Source of the DNA: Tipula vernalis
Lineage: Eukaryota > Arthropoda > Insecta > Diptera > Tipulidae
Direction: 5' to 3'
Assembly (NCBI GenBank): GCA_958295665.1
Contig: OY282560.1
Location: 270,297,315-270,361,314 of the forward strand
Length of the DNA: 64,000 bases
Under the pieces are notes generated by a model. It was given only the letters and a program-made list of their open reading frames with translations. It was not told the origin of the DNA and did no database searches. Of the stretch, positions 36,247-47,643 are shown piece by piece (positions within the stretch are counted from its first letter, which is position 1; each line of letters starts with the position of its first letter). The translations under genes were made by a program, and so were the position numbers.

Positions 36247-37008
36247 TAGGATGACAAAGATTGATGGGATCTCATATAACATAACGACTATAAGTAAAAG
36301 ACATTTTCTGAATTTTCTTGAGAAAATCCTGGGAAGCAAGCATCAAAATGACCCATATACAAAAATGTCACTTGACCTAAGCTATCGCAAAAATATTCCA
36401 GTTTTGGAAAAAGTAGCTTGTCTGGGTGTTTAGGAAATCAAAGTTTGATGATATCTCATATAACATAACGACTAAAAGCAAAAGTCATTTTCCGAATTTT
36501 CTTGAGAAAATCTTGGGAAGCAAGCATCAAAATGACCCGTATACAAAAATGTCACTAGACCTAAGCTATCCGAAAAATATTCCAGTTTTGGAAAAAGTAG
36601 CTTGTCTGGGTGTTTAGGACAACAAAGTTTGATCACATCTCATATAACATAACGACTATTAGTATAAATCATATTGCGAATTTTCTTGAGAAAATTTTGG
36701 GAAGCAGGCATCAAAATGACCCATATTTAAAATGTCACTGGACCTAAGCTATCCGAAAAATAATTCAGTTTTGGAAGAAGTAGGGGATCTGGGTGTTTAG
36801 GACAACAAAATTTGATGACATCTCATATAACATTACGACTATAGGTAAAAGACATTTCTGAAATTTCTTGAGAAAACCCTAGGAAGCGACCATCAAAATG
36901 ACCCGTATATAAAAGTGTCACTTAACCTAAGCTATCCCAAAAATATTCCAGTTTTGGAAAAGTAGCGGATCAGGGGGTTTAGGACAACAAAGTTTGATGT
37001 CATCTCAT
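36247..37008 (+). repeat. Tandem array of about 183-bp units
   Basis: Units start at 36247, 36431, 36615, 36798 and 36980 (spacing 184, 184, 183, 182), each opening TTAGGA and containing ATCTCATATAACAT, TTTTCTTGAGAAAA, CATCAAAATGACCC and TCCAGTTTTGGAA. Four full copies and a partial fifth, cut at 37008 by the LTR of the next BEL element. Two adjacent units stay open in one frame, but the next two do not, so coding is unlikely. Satellite-like. Confidence 0.92.
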
Positions 37009-37010
37009 GT

Positions 37011-37619
37011 TGTTAAGGAGCGAGATGATGCAATCACCTAAAATTAAAGAAAATACAAATTACATATTATAAATGTTACTTACCTGTGAATGTACATTCA
37101 GATTTAAGTTGAATTTGAATTTCCCATTGAATTGTCTGCTGTACATGTTTTTTACCTAAAGTTAGATTACTCTGTTAAATGAATTCCAAGATTACTATTG
37201 TTATTGTATTAACTTACCATCTTGTAATTTGTTTATTATTGTATTGACAGTCGAGCGTATAATGTAAAGATTCTTGTACTTACCATTTTTGTAATTTAAG
37301 TCATAGATTAGGAAGTGCTCATTTTTTAAACAACTTAAATATAAAAACATTTTGTAATAGATGCTAGTACATACGTACCCTTTTCATGAAAAATAAATTT
37401 TCAATTTGGCATGTTCATTACAAAATCAACCATGTTGCGATAAACAATAAATTAAAACGTATGTATCAAAGGTGTTTTATTAATTAAATCCTTACATCTT
37501 ACAACCTTTGGAATTTATACATTAAGTGACAAATCCACATTCTAATTGGAAGTGTTAATAGTCCAACTGGAATCGAATTATTACACAATTTTAAATTGTG
37601 GTACCTGAGTTACAGAACA
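37011..37619 (+). repeat. LTR of BEL/Pao copy 2
   Basis: Begins TGTTAAGGAGCGAG at the end of the tandem array and ends TTACAGAACA. A short spacer follows, then TGGTCCTTCGAACCG at 37624-37638. That reads as the complement of a tRNA 3' end (T-loop GGTTCGAA plus CCA), so it is a good primer-binding site. No second copy of this LTR is in the window. Confidence 0.75.
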
Positions 37620-37693
37620 TTACTGGTCCTTCGAACCGTATCATGCCGGAAACACGCCAATTAAGTGTAGGAATAGTGAAACAGTGATCAAGT

Positions 37694-39150
37694 ATGGCCG
37701 AGCTTAAAGCACTTAAGAAGCGTCGAACTTACATTAAAGGGCAAATAACTTATAAACTACGGCATTATAAACTACGTCAACAATGAATTAGATGACAACA
37801 CAACCCCCGAAGATATTACAGCAAGATTAGCGAACGTGGATCGCCTACGAACTCAAATGATGAATTTTAAAGACCGTATAATGGAAACGGATGAAAGTAA
37901 AGAATTGGATGCTACTTTAGAGCACATGTGAAGTGAATGTAGGATTAAACATAGGACTTAGATAGAAACAAGGTTAGTGGAAACGTTAAATTAATTGATT
38001 CAATGAATGATACACATGGTGCAAGTAGTCGAGCAAGGAGTAAGACTACCAAAAATTACCATTCCTAATTTTTATGGTGATTATACTGAGTGGCAGTCGT
38101 TTTACGACCATTAAAGGGTGAAGCTGCAGGGTTATTAAAACATCTCAGGATCACGGATGTCAACTATATAGAGGCTCTAACAAATTTAAAGGAGCAATAC
38201 GACCGAAAAAGACATACCGTATAGGCATTTATTAAAACCATTATGAGTCAAGTCAGTCCAGTGTATCAACAGCAACCAAACAAAATATTAGGAAGTTGTT
38301 AGGTACTTCCGATGAAGTTATCCGAGGGTTGAAGGCACTTGGCGAAAAGGCGGAATCACCATAACCTATAAATTGGATGACAAAACTAATAGTCTATGGG
38401 CACAGGCATAAACTGAATTTATGTTCCCTACTTTGCAACAATTTTTTGAATACTTGGCTTAGGTAAGAGAATCGATGCCTTAGAATCATTGAGAACGACG
38501 GTTAAACGACCGAATCCACAACCTTGCACTATAAATTTAATACGGTGAAAAGTCATGTTAGTTCCTCACCTAATACATGTAAACTATGTCCTGAAGATTG
38601 TGATCGCGGTTATTAAACTGCAGTAATCGAATAGGTGTTTCAATTGCTTTAACGACAATCATAACGTCTATCAGTGTCAGTCGAAGTTTAGATGCAGATT
38701 ATGTAACAGGAAACATCATAGCCTACTGCATGAGGATGCTTCAGATAGTAAGTGTCGGAACAGTTCTATTTTGCCAGTTTCTCAATTGGATGCGTACACA
38801 AATTGTCACAACGTGTCGTAGTAGTGGGTAGTAGCGTAATGGGAGTGGCGGTGTTACCTACGGCCCGACATAATATCAATCAGAAATGCCGTGTATTGCT
38901 GGACTCTGGATCACAGAGATCATTTATTACTGAAACATGTATGCATAGATTAATGCTGAATCGACGAAATGTGAAAATTTTAGTATCTGAAATTGGAGAT
39001 TCCAAATCAGGCTGCACAAAAGGAATCGTATCTCTAACCACCACTCCTAGAATTAACCAAACACCGTGTCTCCAAATTGAGGGGTTAATATTACCGAAGC
39101 TGACGAGCAAATGCGGAATCACATGGACCATTGGTTGATCTATTTACCAA
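37694..39150 (+). pseudogene. BEL/Pao copy 2: gag and protease half
   Basis: Starts MAELKALKKRRTYIKGQIT, then decays with many stops. Recognisable: an NI-DLL-like region replaced by VRLPKITIPNFYGDYTEWQS (38040-38100), LLGTSDEVIRGLKALG, then knuckles CFNCFNDNHNVYQC and CRLCNRKHHSLLH (38637-38735). The protease is open: VLLDSGSQRSFITETC to LILPKLTSK at 39112. Past that point comes a displaced gag fragment (DHWLIYL, 39112-39148) and then an unrelated repeat. The second half of the protease and everything downstream is missing here but is found reversed at 43250-40016. Confidence 0.82.
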
Positions 39151-39316
39151 AGAAAGATGTACCTGTTACTGTTACATTACTTAAACGATATTGCGATGCT
39201 TGTACCATGGAAATAAGATTCTAAAATGTTTTTAAGATGAGGTTCTGGCATATGGCCAACTAGGATGGAAGCTGGCTTTTTCTTTGGTGAAATTTTGGTG
39301 ATTTTGTTGAAATTAT
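39151..39316 (+). repeat. Unknown repeat X, copy 1
   Basis: 166 bp that match the reverse complement of 43283-43426, with a 30-bp local difference. The other copy could encode a short N-terminal exon (see that entry). It marks one breakpoint of a probable inversion in the BEL element. Confidence 0.8.
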
Positions 39317-39650
39317 ATGAACGCACTCCACACGAAAATCAAAATAGACGACGTGATGACGAAACATCAAAACAAAATCTTTCAAATTTCAATGCGGCGA
39401 CATGCCGCCCAACTCGCATGTTGTTAAAATGGTGGTGAAAAATAATAAATAAAATGTTTATAGATTAAAACAATAATTTTTTAAATTTAAAAATAAATAT
39501 TTGGAAATTTTATTACTATGAAAATAACAAATAAATCATCCAATACCAACCAGTTAAAATATAAAATACAAAACCAAATAAATAATTTTTGTTTATAAAT
39601 ATGTGTGTTTTTATTATACAAAAATGGCCTTTTTATAAATTTTATACTAA
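39317..39650. other. AT-rich spacer
   Basis: Lies between repeat X and the P-element fragment. Contains a short palindrome (GCGGCGACATGCCGC, near 39395). No other signal. Confidence 0.4.
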
Positions 39651-39654
39651 ATAT

Positions 39655-40016
39655 TGTCATTAAAAACCTAAAAGAAAAAAATTATTGTTAATATATTACT
39701 ATTAAATTATTTCTAATAGATTTGATCGTGGCTCGATTTTGTCATTTCAATGTTATCCTCAAATAATTTCACTAAATTGTTCCCAAATATCCCATTCATA
39801 GTAGCATAATACGATATTGGATATTTATATTTGGAAAATACTTCCTGAATCATAAATGTTAGCACTTTTTTGGCTACTTTAGATTATCTGCGACTGCCTA
39901 AATCGACATAGCCATGGATTATGTCGTTGTGCTTATTATACTCCAAATCCCCGCGAATCTTCATTTCGTCGTACAATAATACCGCACATCTTTGTTCTGG
40001 TGGCATCGACGGACTA
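39655..40016 (-). pseudogene. P-element (THAP9-like) transposase fragment
   Basis: Minus-strand frame: PPEQRCAVLLYDEMKIRGDL, then EYNKHNDIIHGYVDLGS, a stop, KVAKKVLTFMIQEVF and ISYYATMNGIFGNNLVKLF. This follows the RNase H-like core of P/THAP9 transposases (LL.DEM.I...L.Y....D.I.GFVDLG), with a catalytic Asp in YDEM. It joins the BEL integrase tail at about 40016 with no spacer. No THAP zinc finger or C-terminal part was found. Confidence 0.72.
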
Positions 40017-43000
40017 ATCCATCTTCACCAGGATGTGTCAATTCTATTCTACCCAGTAACCAATGTGTTTGTGGTAAATGCTCATCTCGAATAAGAACAA
40101 TATCACCAATCTGTATATTTTCTTTCGCAGTTTCCCATTTCGTACGTTTCTGAAGTGATGTTAAATATTCGGTTGACCAACGAGTCCAAAAATGTTGGGA
40201 CAACTATGTAACTAGCTGCCAACGATTCAATCGATTTTCCACATCGGTAAGATCTACCTCAGGTAGCTGTCTTAATGGCTGGAATATGATAAAATGTGCT
40301 GGTGTGAGTGCGTCAATATCTTGTGATGATAAAACAGAAATTGGCCGTGAATTCAATATTGCTTCGACGTCAGATAACAGAGTGATCAATTCTTCTAGCG
40401 CCAAAATTCATTGGCCAATAACTCTCCTTAGGTGATATTTCATTGCCTTGACTGCAGCTTCCTAAATACCACCGACATGTGGTGCTCCAGGAAGATTAAA
40501 ATTCCATGTTACGATTTTTTTCAGCAAAAATTCCGAAATTTGTTTGCAATTGACCTTTATAAATTCAAATACCTCCGACAGTTTTCTAAATATCAGAACA
40601 AATTCCTCGCTTGTTCATGAATCTCTTGAGGGCGCCCATAAATGCATCGGTTGTTAATTCACTTACGACCTCAAGATGAACCGCCTTTGTGCTCATACAG
40701 ACAAATACACATGCGTACGCCTTGTATGTTTTTTGTCCTCGTCCTCTTCGCAAATGAACCAAAAAGGGACCAGCCTAATCGACTCCAACCTTCAAAAATG
40801 CTCGAACAAATTCCAATCGCGCTGATGGAAGATCGCCCATTAGTTGTTCTTGACAGATAGCCTTGTTTCTAGCGCAGATAACACATTTGCGAACAACTTG
40901 TTGGGCCAGACGATTAACTCCCACGATCCAATATGCTTGTCTGGAATGGGAAACTAGACTGATTAAACCGATGTGGTGATGCTAAATACGAAGATGATGC
41001 AAAATTAAATTAGCGATGTCACAATCAGGAATGACGATGGGATGTCTGGTATAGTAAGGAATATTTGCATTTTTTATTCGTCCTCCTACTCGGATTATTC
41101 CATCTCGGCCCACAAAACAATTTAACAATTTCAGCGTATTATTTTTTGAGATATACTTTTTGTTGGTCAATTCTTTTAGCGGGTGAGATTCAAGGTGTTC
41201 TTGTTGGAATTCTTTGATGACCCAAGTTCTTTCAGCGTCCAATTCCTTTTGATTAATGGTTCCAAATCGTCTCAATTTTAATGGAACTCTAAAATTGTGT
41301 GCGAATCTTTGGACATACGATACAATTTTTAGAAGGATTATCCAACGTAATTGCCTTGTGATGAGATTTTTGATAAATGTAGGTGCAGTTTAAACTTTCA
41401 TTGTCATTACATCTTCTAGCAATCTACGTTGATCAGGCCAATTGCATTCGTCTTCTGCCAACCAGTTAGGACCGTTCCACCACAAATCAACTGATGTTAA
41501 TGTTTTAGGAGATATACCCCGAGATGCACAATCTGCAGGGTTCTGTGATGAAGGAACGTGTCTCCAGTTATTTCGATTTAATGTTGAGAGGATCTGTGAA
41601 GTCCTATTTGCAACAAAAGTATCCCATCGTCGTGGAATTGAAGAAAGCCAATCAAGCACAATCACGGAGTCAGTCCATGTCACGATCTTCTCTATTTCTA
41701 AATCCAGAGCATCTCTAACCATCTTGACAAGCTCAGTCAAGAGTACAGCTCTGCTTTTCGAGGATACCAGCGTCGTGACATATTTTCCGCTTTCTGACAT
41801 CCTTCCGCTATAAACTGCCGCTGCATATGCCTCTTTTGAAGCATCGGCAAACCCATGGAGTTGGATTGAAGAATTACTCTTCGTCGATAACCATCTTGGA
41901 ATTTGAAGTGGTTCCAAAAGATTAAACTCGTTCCGCAAAATGAGCCAATCGTCGTGAATATCACTCGGCAAAGGATCATCCCAGTCTAATTTTTCAAGCC
42001 ACAATCGTTGAAACAGAATTGTGATAGGTACTGAAGCTGGAGTGATCCACCCTAAAGGATCAAAAATTCGTGCAGATTTGGAGAGTATTTGGCGTTTCTT
42101 AGGTGTTGCTTCATCATCCAGTCTTACCTTAAAGACAAATCTGTCATCGGCTGGATTCCAGTAGAGACCCAATAATTTCACTGGCCTTGAATTCTCAGTG
42201 ATCTCCTTTAACGTTACCTCACGTTCTTCATCTAACCGGATTGCTGCATCGGGAAATTGAGTTCTGGAATCCATCGCTATTTGATGAAGTAATCATGTTG
42301 CCAAGAAAGGCGCCGAAGATGTGCCGTAGGTAATGGTTTTGAGTTGGTATCGTTTTAATGGCAGATTTGTGTTTTCCCTCCACAGGATCATTTGGTACCT
42401 TTGATGTTCAGGAGCTATCAATATCTGTCGATACATTTTCTCAATATCCCCATTCAATATGACCTTGCGTTTTCGGAAACTTACGAGGATTTGATAAAGA
42501 CTCTGTTGAAGGACAACTCCAACGAGCAGTTTATAGTTTAAACAGTTTCCACTTGTTGTTTTGCATGACGCATCAAAAACAACCCTCAGTTTCGTTGTGG
42601 TACTCGCTTCCATACGCTATACTGAGGAAGATAATAGGATTCACCGATAATTTTACTTTCTAAAACTTCCTCCATATGACCCAAGGACAAGTATTCTCTC
42701 ATGAACTGTTTGTACAATTCGTAAAATCCTTGATCTCTTTGGAATCTTCTTTCCAGGGATTGAAATCGTTTTGCTGCGATTTGGTAAGAGTCTCCCAATG
42801 ATATTTCTTCTGGTCTAAATGGAAAACGTACGACAAATCTTCCATCGTCATTGCGTACCGTATTTCCGACAAAATGTTGCTCGCATTCTATTTCTTCTCG
42901 CGTTAAATGTTTGGTAGGAGATTTCAGTTCCTCTGTTTCCCAAAACATGCGTAGCGAGTTGTTGATGTCGATCTCAGTGTGTAAAGCCACAGCCGTATGA

Positions 43001-43250
43001 CAGACCTCGATGCTATCTGGTTGGCTTAATTTTCCACTGACCATCCATCCAAAAAATGTATTGATTGCGATCGGTTGATTGTTTCTTCCGGTAACTTTGC
43101 CATTAGGGATAAGACTCAATGCGTATTCGGCGTTATTCAATATGTCTATACCGCCATGTATTAACATTTGGATATGGCCATGTATTAACATTTGGATTCG
43201 GAAGACCATCTAAATGATGCCATTCTGATGCATCTAATTCAGTTCGTGGG
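40016..43250 (-). pseudogene. BEL/Pao copy 3: protease end, RT, RNase H, integrase half
   Basis: Minus strand, starting in mid-protease with IPRTELDASEWHHLDGL. A 24-bp tandem duplication follows (43148-43195). RT: LRVVFDASCKTTSG and NGDIEKMYRQILIA, ending SAPFLAT at 42295. The YVDD block is deleted, and the frame picks up at QFPDAAIRLDEEREVTL. RNase H: GFADASKEAYAAAVY, TDSVIVLDWL. Integrase: GIIRVGGRIKNANIPYY, ILNSRPISVL, then WTRWSTEYLTSLQ and DIVLIRDEHLP to 40016. Several frameshifts. It begins at the same protein position where copy 2 ends, so the two are probably halves of one element. Confidence 0.85.
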
Positions 43251-43282
43251 ATCATCAATGTTATTATTAAGCTTATTTTAAT

Positions 43283-43432
43283 TAATTTCACCAAAATCAC
43301 AAAAATTTCACCAAAGAAACAGCCAGCTTCCTTACTAGTTGGCCATATGCCAGAACTTCCATGGTACAAGTTGAATTTCATCGTAATATCGTTTAAGTAA
43401 TGCAACAGTAACAGGTACATCTTTCTCCGCCA
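43283..43432 (-). repeat. Unknown repeat X, copy 2, with a possible short first exon
   Basis: Reverse complement of 39151-39316. On the minus strand an ATG at 43432 opens MAEKDVPVTVALLKRYYDEI followed by QLVPWKFWHMAN, ending next to CTAGTAAGG, which could be a splice donor. I do not recognise the peptide. It adjoins the BEL protease breakpoint. Confidence 0.6.
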
Positions 43433-43889
43433 TATTTCAGCACCATCTAAAAATTATATTAGGATTCCATTTCCATCGTGTATTTTATCAAAATCGATTA
43501 AGAAACAGCCAAGACCATCCTATTTGCCCATATTTCAAAAATCTAAATTGGATTTTATCAAAAATCGGTTAAGAAATAGTCAAGTACCTTGTTAAAAAAA
43601 TTTTCAATGTTAAAATTCAAATCAACAATAAAATTAAAATGATCATAATCATGTCGATTATACAACTCGCCGGATTTACTGCGGTGGGAGTTCATTCGAT
43701 CCGCATTCGTTTCGTATTTAAAATTAATTGCATTATAGAATCCGCCGGAAAACTGTGTTATCGATCCACAAAGAAGCTGCAATCCCACCAGCTGTCAAAA
43801 TATTGATTATATTAAATTTTCATTGTATAAGACAAAATTAAATATTTATAGTCCAAAATTTAAAAGAAGTGTTTTAGTTATGGATACAG

Positions 43890-44382
43890 TAGAAAGCAAA
43901 CCCGAAAAGCAATAAGAAATATGTGCAATGACATATTCCACTTATCAAACATCCAGTGAGTTAAATATTTTTTTACATCTTTTATTACAACACTGTTTTT
44001 TTTTAAATGTATTAAAAACTCAAGGCTGATCAAAGCAGCATTCAAATACGTTCTCAAGGAACTAAAATCCCGATTAACAACACTGGTAAAATCGTCTTCT
44101 CTTGCACCGGAATTCAAATTGGCGGCTGTTTTACGTTTTTTGGTTGAAGGTGGATACCAGAACGGTGTTGGCCAAGATTGTTTCGTTGGGATGGCACAAT
44201 CAACAGTCTCTGTCGTACTTTCTGGGATATTTCAAATTTTGGAAGAAGCGTTATGTGCAAAATGGATATCGTTAAAGATGAGCGAGGAAGAGAAAACCGA
44301 AGCAAGGCTATATTTTCTTGCCAAAAGCAAATTCCCAGATATCGTTATTTGTGTAGATTGGTACTCATATAAAAATCGCTAA
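43890..44382 (+). pseudogene. Second Harbinger transposase, N-terminal half
   Basis: RKAIRNMCNDIFHLSNIQ (43905-43960), then a T-rich stretch, then a continuous frame LIKAAFKYVLKELKSRLTTL, SSSLAPEFKLAAVLRFLVEG, GYQNGVGQDCFVGMAQSTVS, VVLSGIFQILEEALCAKW and FPDIVICVDWYSYKNR. This is the N-terminal half of a Harbinger transposase up to the first catalytic Asp (CVDG in intact proteins, here CVDW). The C-terminal catalytic half is missing. It belongs to a different lineage from the 0.5-kb copy, closer to the HARBI1 group with a Myb/SANT partner. Confidence 0.82.
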
Positions 44383-44455
44383 GCCAACGGGTAATAATAC
44401 GCACCTATTTTACAATCGTAAAGGATTTTATAGTTTGAATGACATGATAGTAATT

Positions 44456-44880
44456 CTAGTCGGCCGTTTCTACTTCGTTGCCATCATTTAAAAATGACAC
44501 CGATTCATCTATTTCTGCAGTCAAACCCTCTAAACTGTTTTCAACTACCAGATTTTCAATGTTAGCCTCGGTAAATGTTCGCTTATGCGGAACGCAGAAA
44601 CTTTTTGTATTTGCGACACCATCAACACAATCCCGAAGACAAATTAAGCGAATCACTTCCTCCTTTAAACGTGTGAAAACCACTTGGGTGTTAACACCGC
44701 CACCAGTAGTTTTAAATTCTCGTTTATTATGCGCCAATTTTTTGCGCAAAGAGGATTTATGATCACTCCAAACCTAAAATTGCAAATTAAAAAATTTAAA
44801 TATTTCTAGTTAACTTATTAAGCACATAACCTAACCTTCTTCCACTCTGCAGTTTCTTTAATAGGTGGTCTGTAACGCAG
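44456..44880 (-). pseudogene. Harbinger Myb/SANT-like protein, C-terminal part
   Basis: Minus strand: RPPIKETAEWKK (44878-44840), donor GTTAGG, a short intron, acceptor TTTTAG, then VWSDHKSSLRKKLAHNKREF, KTTGGGVN..VFTRLKEEVIR, and an acidic tail to 44456. The W..VW.D.K....KKLA.NK....TGGG pattern is the Myb/SANT-like DNA-binding protein that accompanies Harbinger transposases. Its first part appears to lie at 47425-47245. Confidence 0.8.
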
Positions 44881-44884
44881 CACT

Positions 44885-46432
44885 GGTTACCAATGTGTTA
44901 CAAATTTAAAATATATGATTGAGTCGATTTATTTAATACTAATACAGATTACAAAGTGTGTATTATCATTACATTGGGATATATATCTGTTTACTTTGTG
45001 TGTATGTTGCAAAATTTTGCTGTTAATTAATTAAGGTGGGACAGATTTTTTTTTTTGGGAAGGAGTTGAAAAGTAAATTGCAATGAGATCGGTCGGTTTT
45101 TTTTGTGAAAGGATTCTAATGAAGTTAAAATTAAAAATTTATTAGTTAAATATTAAAATTTTAAAACATTAATCTTGTGTCGAAAAGATTAGTTTAATCT
45201 TAGTTTTTTTTGTTTAAATCTATTTTTTTTTGAGTTAATATCTATTGGAAAAAATTGGTGTATATCATAAAAAAATAACGTTCTTTTGAACTATAGTGTA
45301 ATAAATGGCATTTTTTTTTGTTCGGTTATAACTGACCAGAATGGTCATACCATTCTCTCTTGTGTTAATGTACATATATACAAAAATAAATTAAACTAAA
45401 AACTATATGTGTAATTTTTAAGAAATACTTTGGTTTAGTGCAAACTTTTATATGATCTTTATGTGTACCTAATCAAACTTAGTTATACTTAAGTTATAGA
45501 AATTATAAATTAAAATAAACATGTGCTCCGAACATAGCCTCAAGAACGTTTTTTTTTTTTTGAGACAGCTATGATTACAAAAGGTCATAATATAACGTCA
45601 AGTCAAAATTTGATGTGAATCATCGTAAAGTGAATAACCATTAATCAATAAAAGTAATAATTTCGTATCGAACTTTTGAATTAATATATAGTGTTATAAT
45701 TAAAGTCCATTACTTTGTTAAATATTGGTACTAAGTTATACACAGTTACCACAATTAACAAGACGATACACAGCGAAGTTCAACGGTGAAAGTGAAATGT
45801 TAAACTTATTAAATAAAAATACCAAACAATCCTAAATAAAACTAAATATATAAAACAACGAAAAATATATACATATATATAATACCCTAAAGCCTGATTT
45901 CCATAAAAATGACTACAAATGACTAAATCAAAGACTATTTCTCTGTCACTTTAATGACATTTTCGATTCTTATGTTTTTATACAGTAAAAAATACTCTCA
46001 GTAAATATTTCGTAATGGAAATCAGGCTTAAAACTTAATATAAACAAAAAAAAAAACATAAATGCATAATAACACTATAATAAATAAATCGCCGGTGTTA
46101 ATAAAAACAAAATAATTTTTGAACAAGAAAATATTTGACTGATCAGGTGAAAATTGGGTATTTTTTTTTTGGTTACAGTCAACGTGCAACATTAAATAGC
46201 TAAATTCAATATTTTCCATGCAACATTTAAAATATAATGTGTAATTGATCCATTTTCGATATTCAACATGCAACAATGAAAATATGGATATACATACGAG
46301 TATGTACATAACATAATGTTCAATGAGCTGATTCAACATGCAACATTTACCATTTTAAACGCAACTTGGTCAAGATAAGATTTTATTTTCTGCTTTATTA
46401 TATACATTTTTTATAATTCTTAATTTTTATTG

Positions 46433-46467
<35 letters not shown>

Positions 46468-47240
46468 CATAATTATTATTACCATTATTTTTTTTTTCTT
46501 ATGTAATTTTTGGTCATATTTTAGAATAGGTACATTAGACTAGAACAGGCTATTAGAATTAATTTGAAATTTGTATATAAGTACATACTCGTACGTCTTT
46601 AATTTTCTTGCCTTTTCTCAAATTTACACTTATAATTTTCAAATGTTGAATATTTATGAATGAAGCAATAATTAAATACACATAATAGTTTTTTTTGTGA
46701 AACTTGATACTAATTTCTTTTTATTTAGTTTTGTTGATTTAAAATTACGTATTGATGATTCATTGATCAAATCATCGGTGAGATAGGTGAGTAATGCAAT
46801 GACAGGAATAGATCCTTTTCTTTTTTTTTCTTACCACTTTTTTTTCTCTCTTTGCATACCTTTAATTTTTTTTTTTCTTCTCATTAATACTTACTGTTTT
46901 GCCTTCTTACTGTAAGCAATTTACTGCATTATGTGTGTTTACTCTTATGGTTGATGATTATGATGACTCCTAAATTTTTTTTTCCATTCACTTATTTAAT
47001 TATTATTTTTCTGATGTGGTCAGAATTTCATGATCTTGAAATTAATTAAATTAACGGTCTAACAAGACTGAGTTCATCCTTTGTAAATCCCACCCCTAAG
47101 CTCCTGAGCATTAGCCGCACTTAAATGACCATACAAAGGCAATGAATCAGTATTTATTTCTTTAACGAAGTGACTTTTTTTTGTTCCATTTTGATTTGAA
47201 ATCAAAATTTGGATACTATAGTTGAGTCATCTTTAACTTC
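44885..47240. other. 2.3-kb AT-rich stretch, probable insertion
   Basis: Separates two parts of the Myb/SANT-like gene. AT-rich, with an (ATT)n microsatellite at about 46430-46495, four CAACATGCAACA-like motifs between 46185 and 46345, and a MITE at 45891-46028. No transposase frame and no clear termini. Confidence 0.5.
45891..46028. repeat. MITE with TAA target duplication
   Basis: 138 bp with perfect 14-bp inverted ends AGCCTGATTTCCAT / ATGGAAATCAGGCT, flanked by TAA at 45888-45890 and 46029-46031. The 3-bp TAA fits a Harbinger-type non-autonomous element. No coding. Confidence 0.85.
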
Positions 47241-47244
47241 GTTA

Positions 47245-47425
47245 CAGGCCCCAGTGCATTTAATTCATTCAGTAGTTTTTGCGCCAAAACTGTAAAACTG
47301 TATCTATATCAGTTTTGGTTAGATTCTTTGCTATATCCGGGTGCTCAGTCATGAGGCTCACCATATTTTCAAACTATGCCCGGTTGGTCGTACGTTTTCT
47401 ATCAAGAATCAGTTTTATTTGTTTA
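47245..47425 (-). pseudogene. Harbinger Myb/SANT-like protein, N-terminal part
   Basis: Minus strand: RKRTTNRA, a stop, FENMVSLMTEHPDIAKNL then TKTDIDTVLQFWRK, a frameshift, and LLNELNALGP. This is the first half of a Myb/SANT-like domain (QF..LV.FM..HPD.A...., FW..L...LN.LGP), and it stops where RPPIKETAEWKK begins at 44878. Confidence 0.68.
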
Positions 47426-47643
47426 ATAATTTAGTTCATTTAAAATTAACTTTATTTTCTATTTATAATGCAAACCTTACACTTTACTATTCTCCATGAT
47501 AAAAAACCTAAACACTACAAAACGGTTTTCAACCGCAGTGAATTTGATGCGAATTTAAAATGACACTTGTACTTCCATAATAGCTATTTTAGAAACTTCA
47601 TTACCGACATTCGTTCATTTTCTATACGGCATATTCGATAATA

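Noticed and set aside
36251..36617. Reading frames of 60-63 residues in the tandem array as a small protein gene
   Set aside because: They simply follow the repeat unit; the third and fourth units carry stops and shifts and there is no start context.
36100..37010. CRISPR-like array because of regular repeats
   Set aside because: Units are contiguous 183-bp tandem repeats with no spacers, in a eukaryotic context.
41442..41813. Plus-strand frame of 123 residues at 41442-41813
   Set aside because: Antisense of BEL RNase H; no independent domain.
44200..44770. Overlapping plus-strand frames at 44478-44762 as a gene
   Set aside because: They are antisense to the Myb/SANT-like coding on minus, which has splice sites and a domain pattern.
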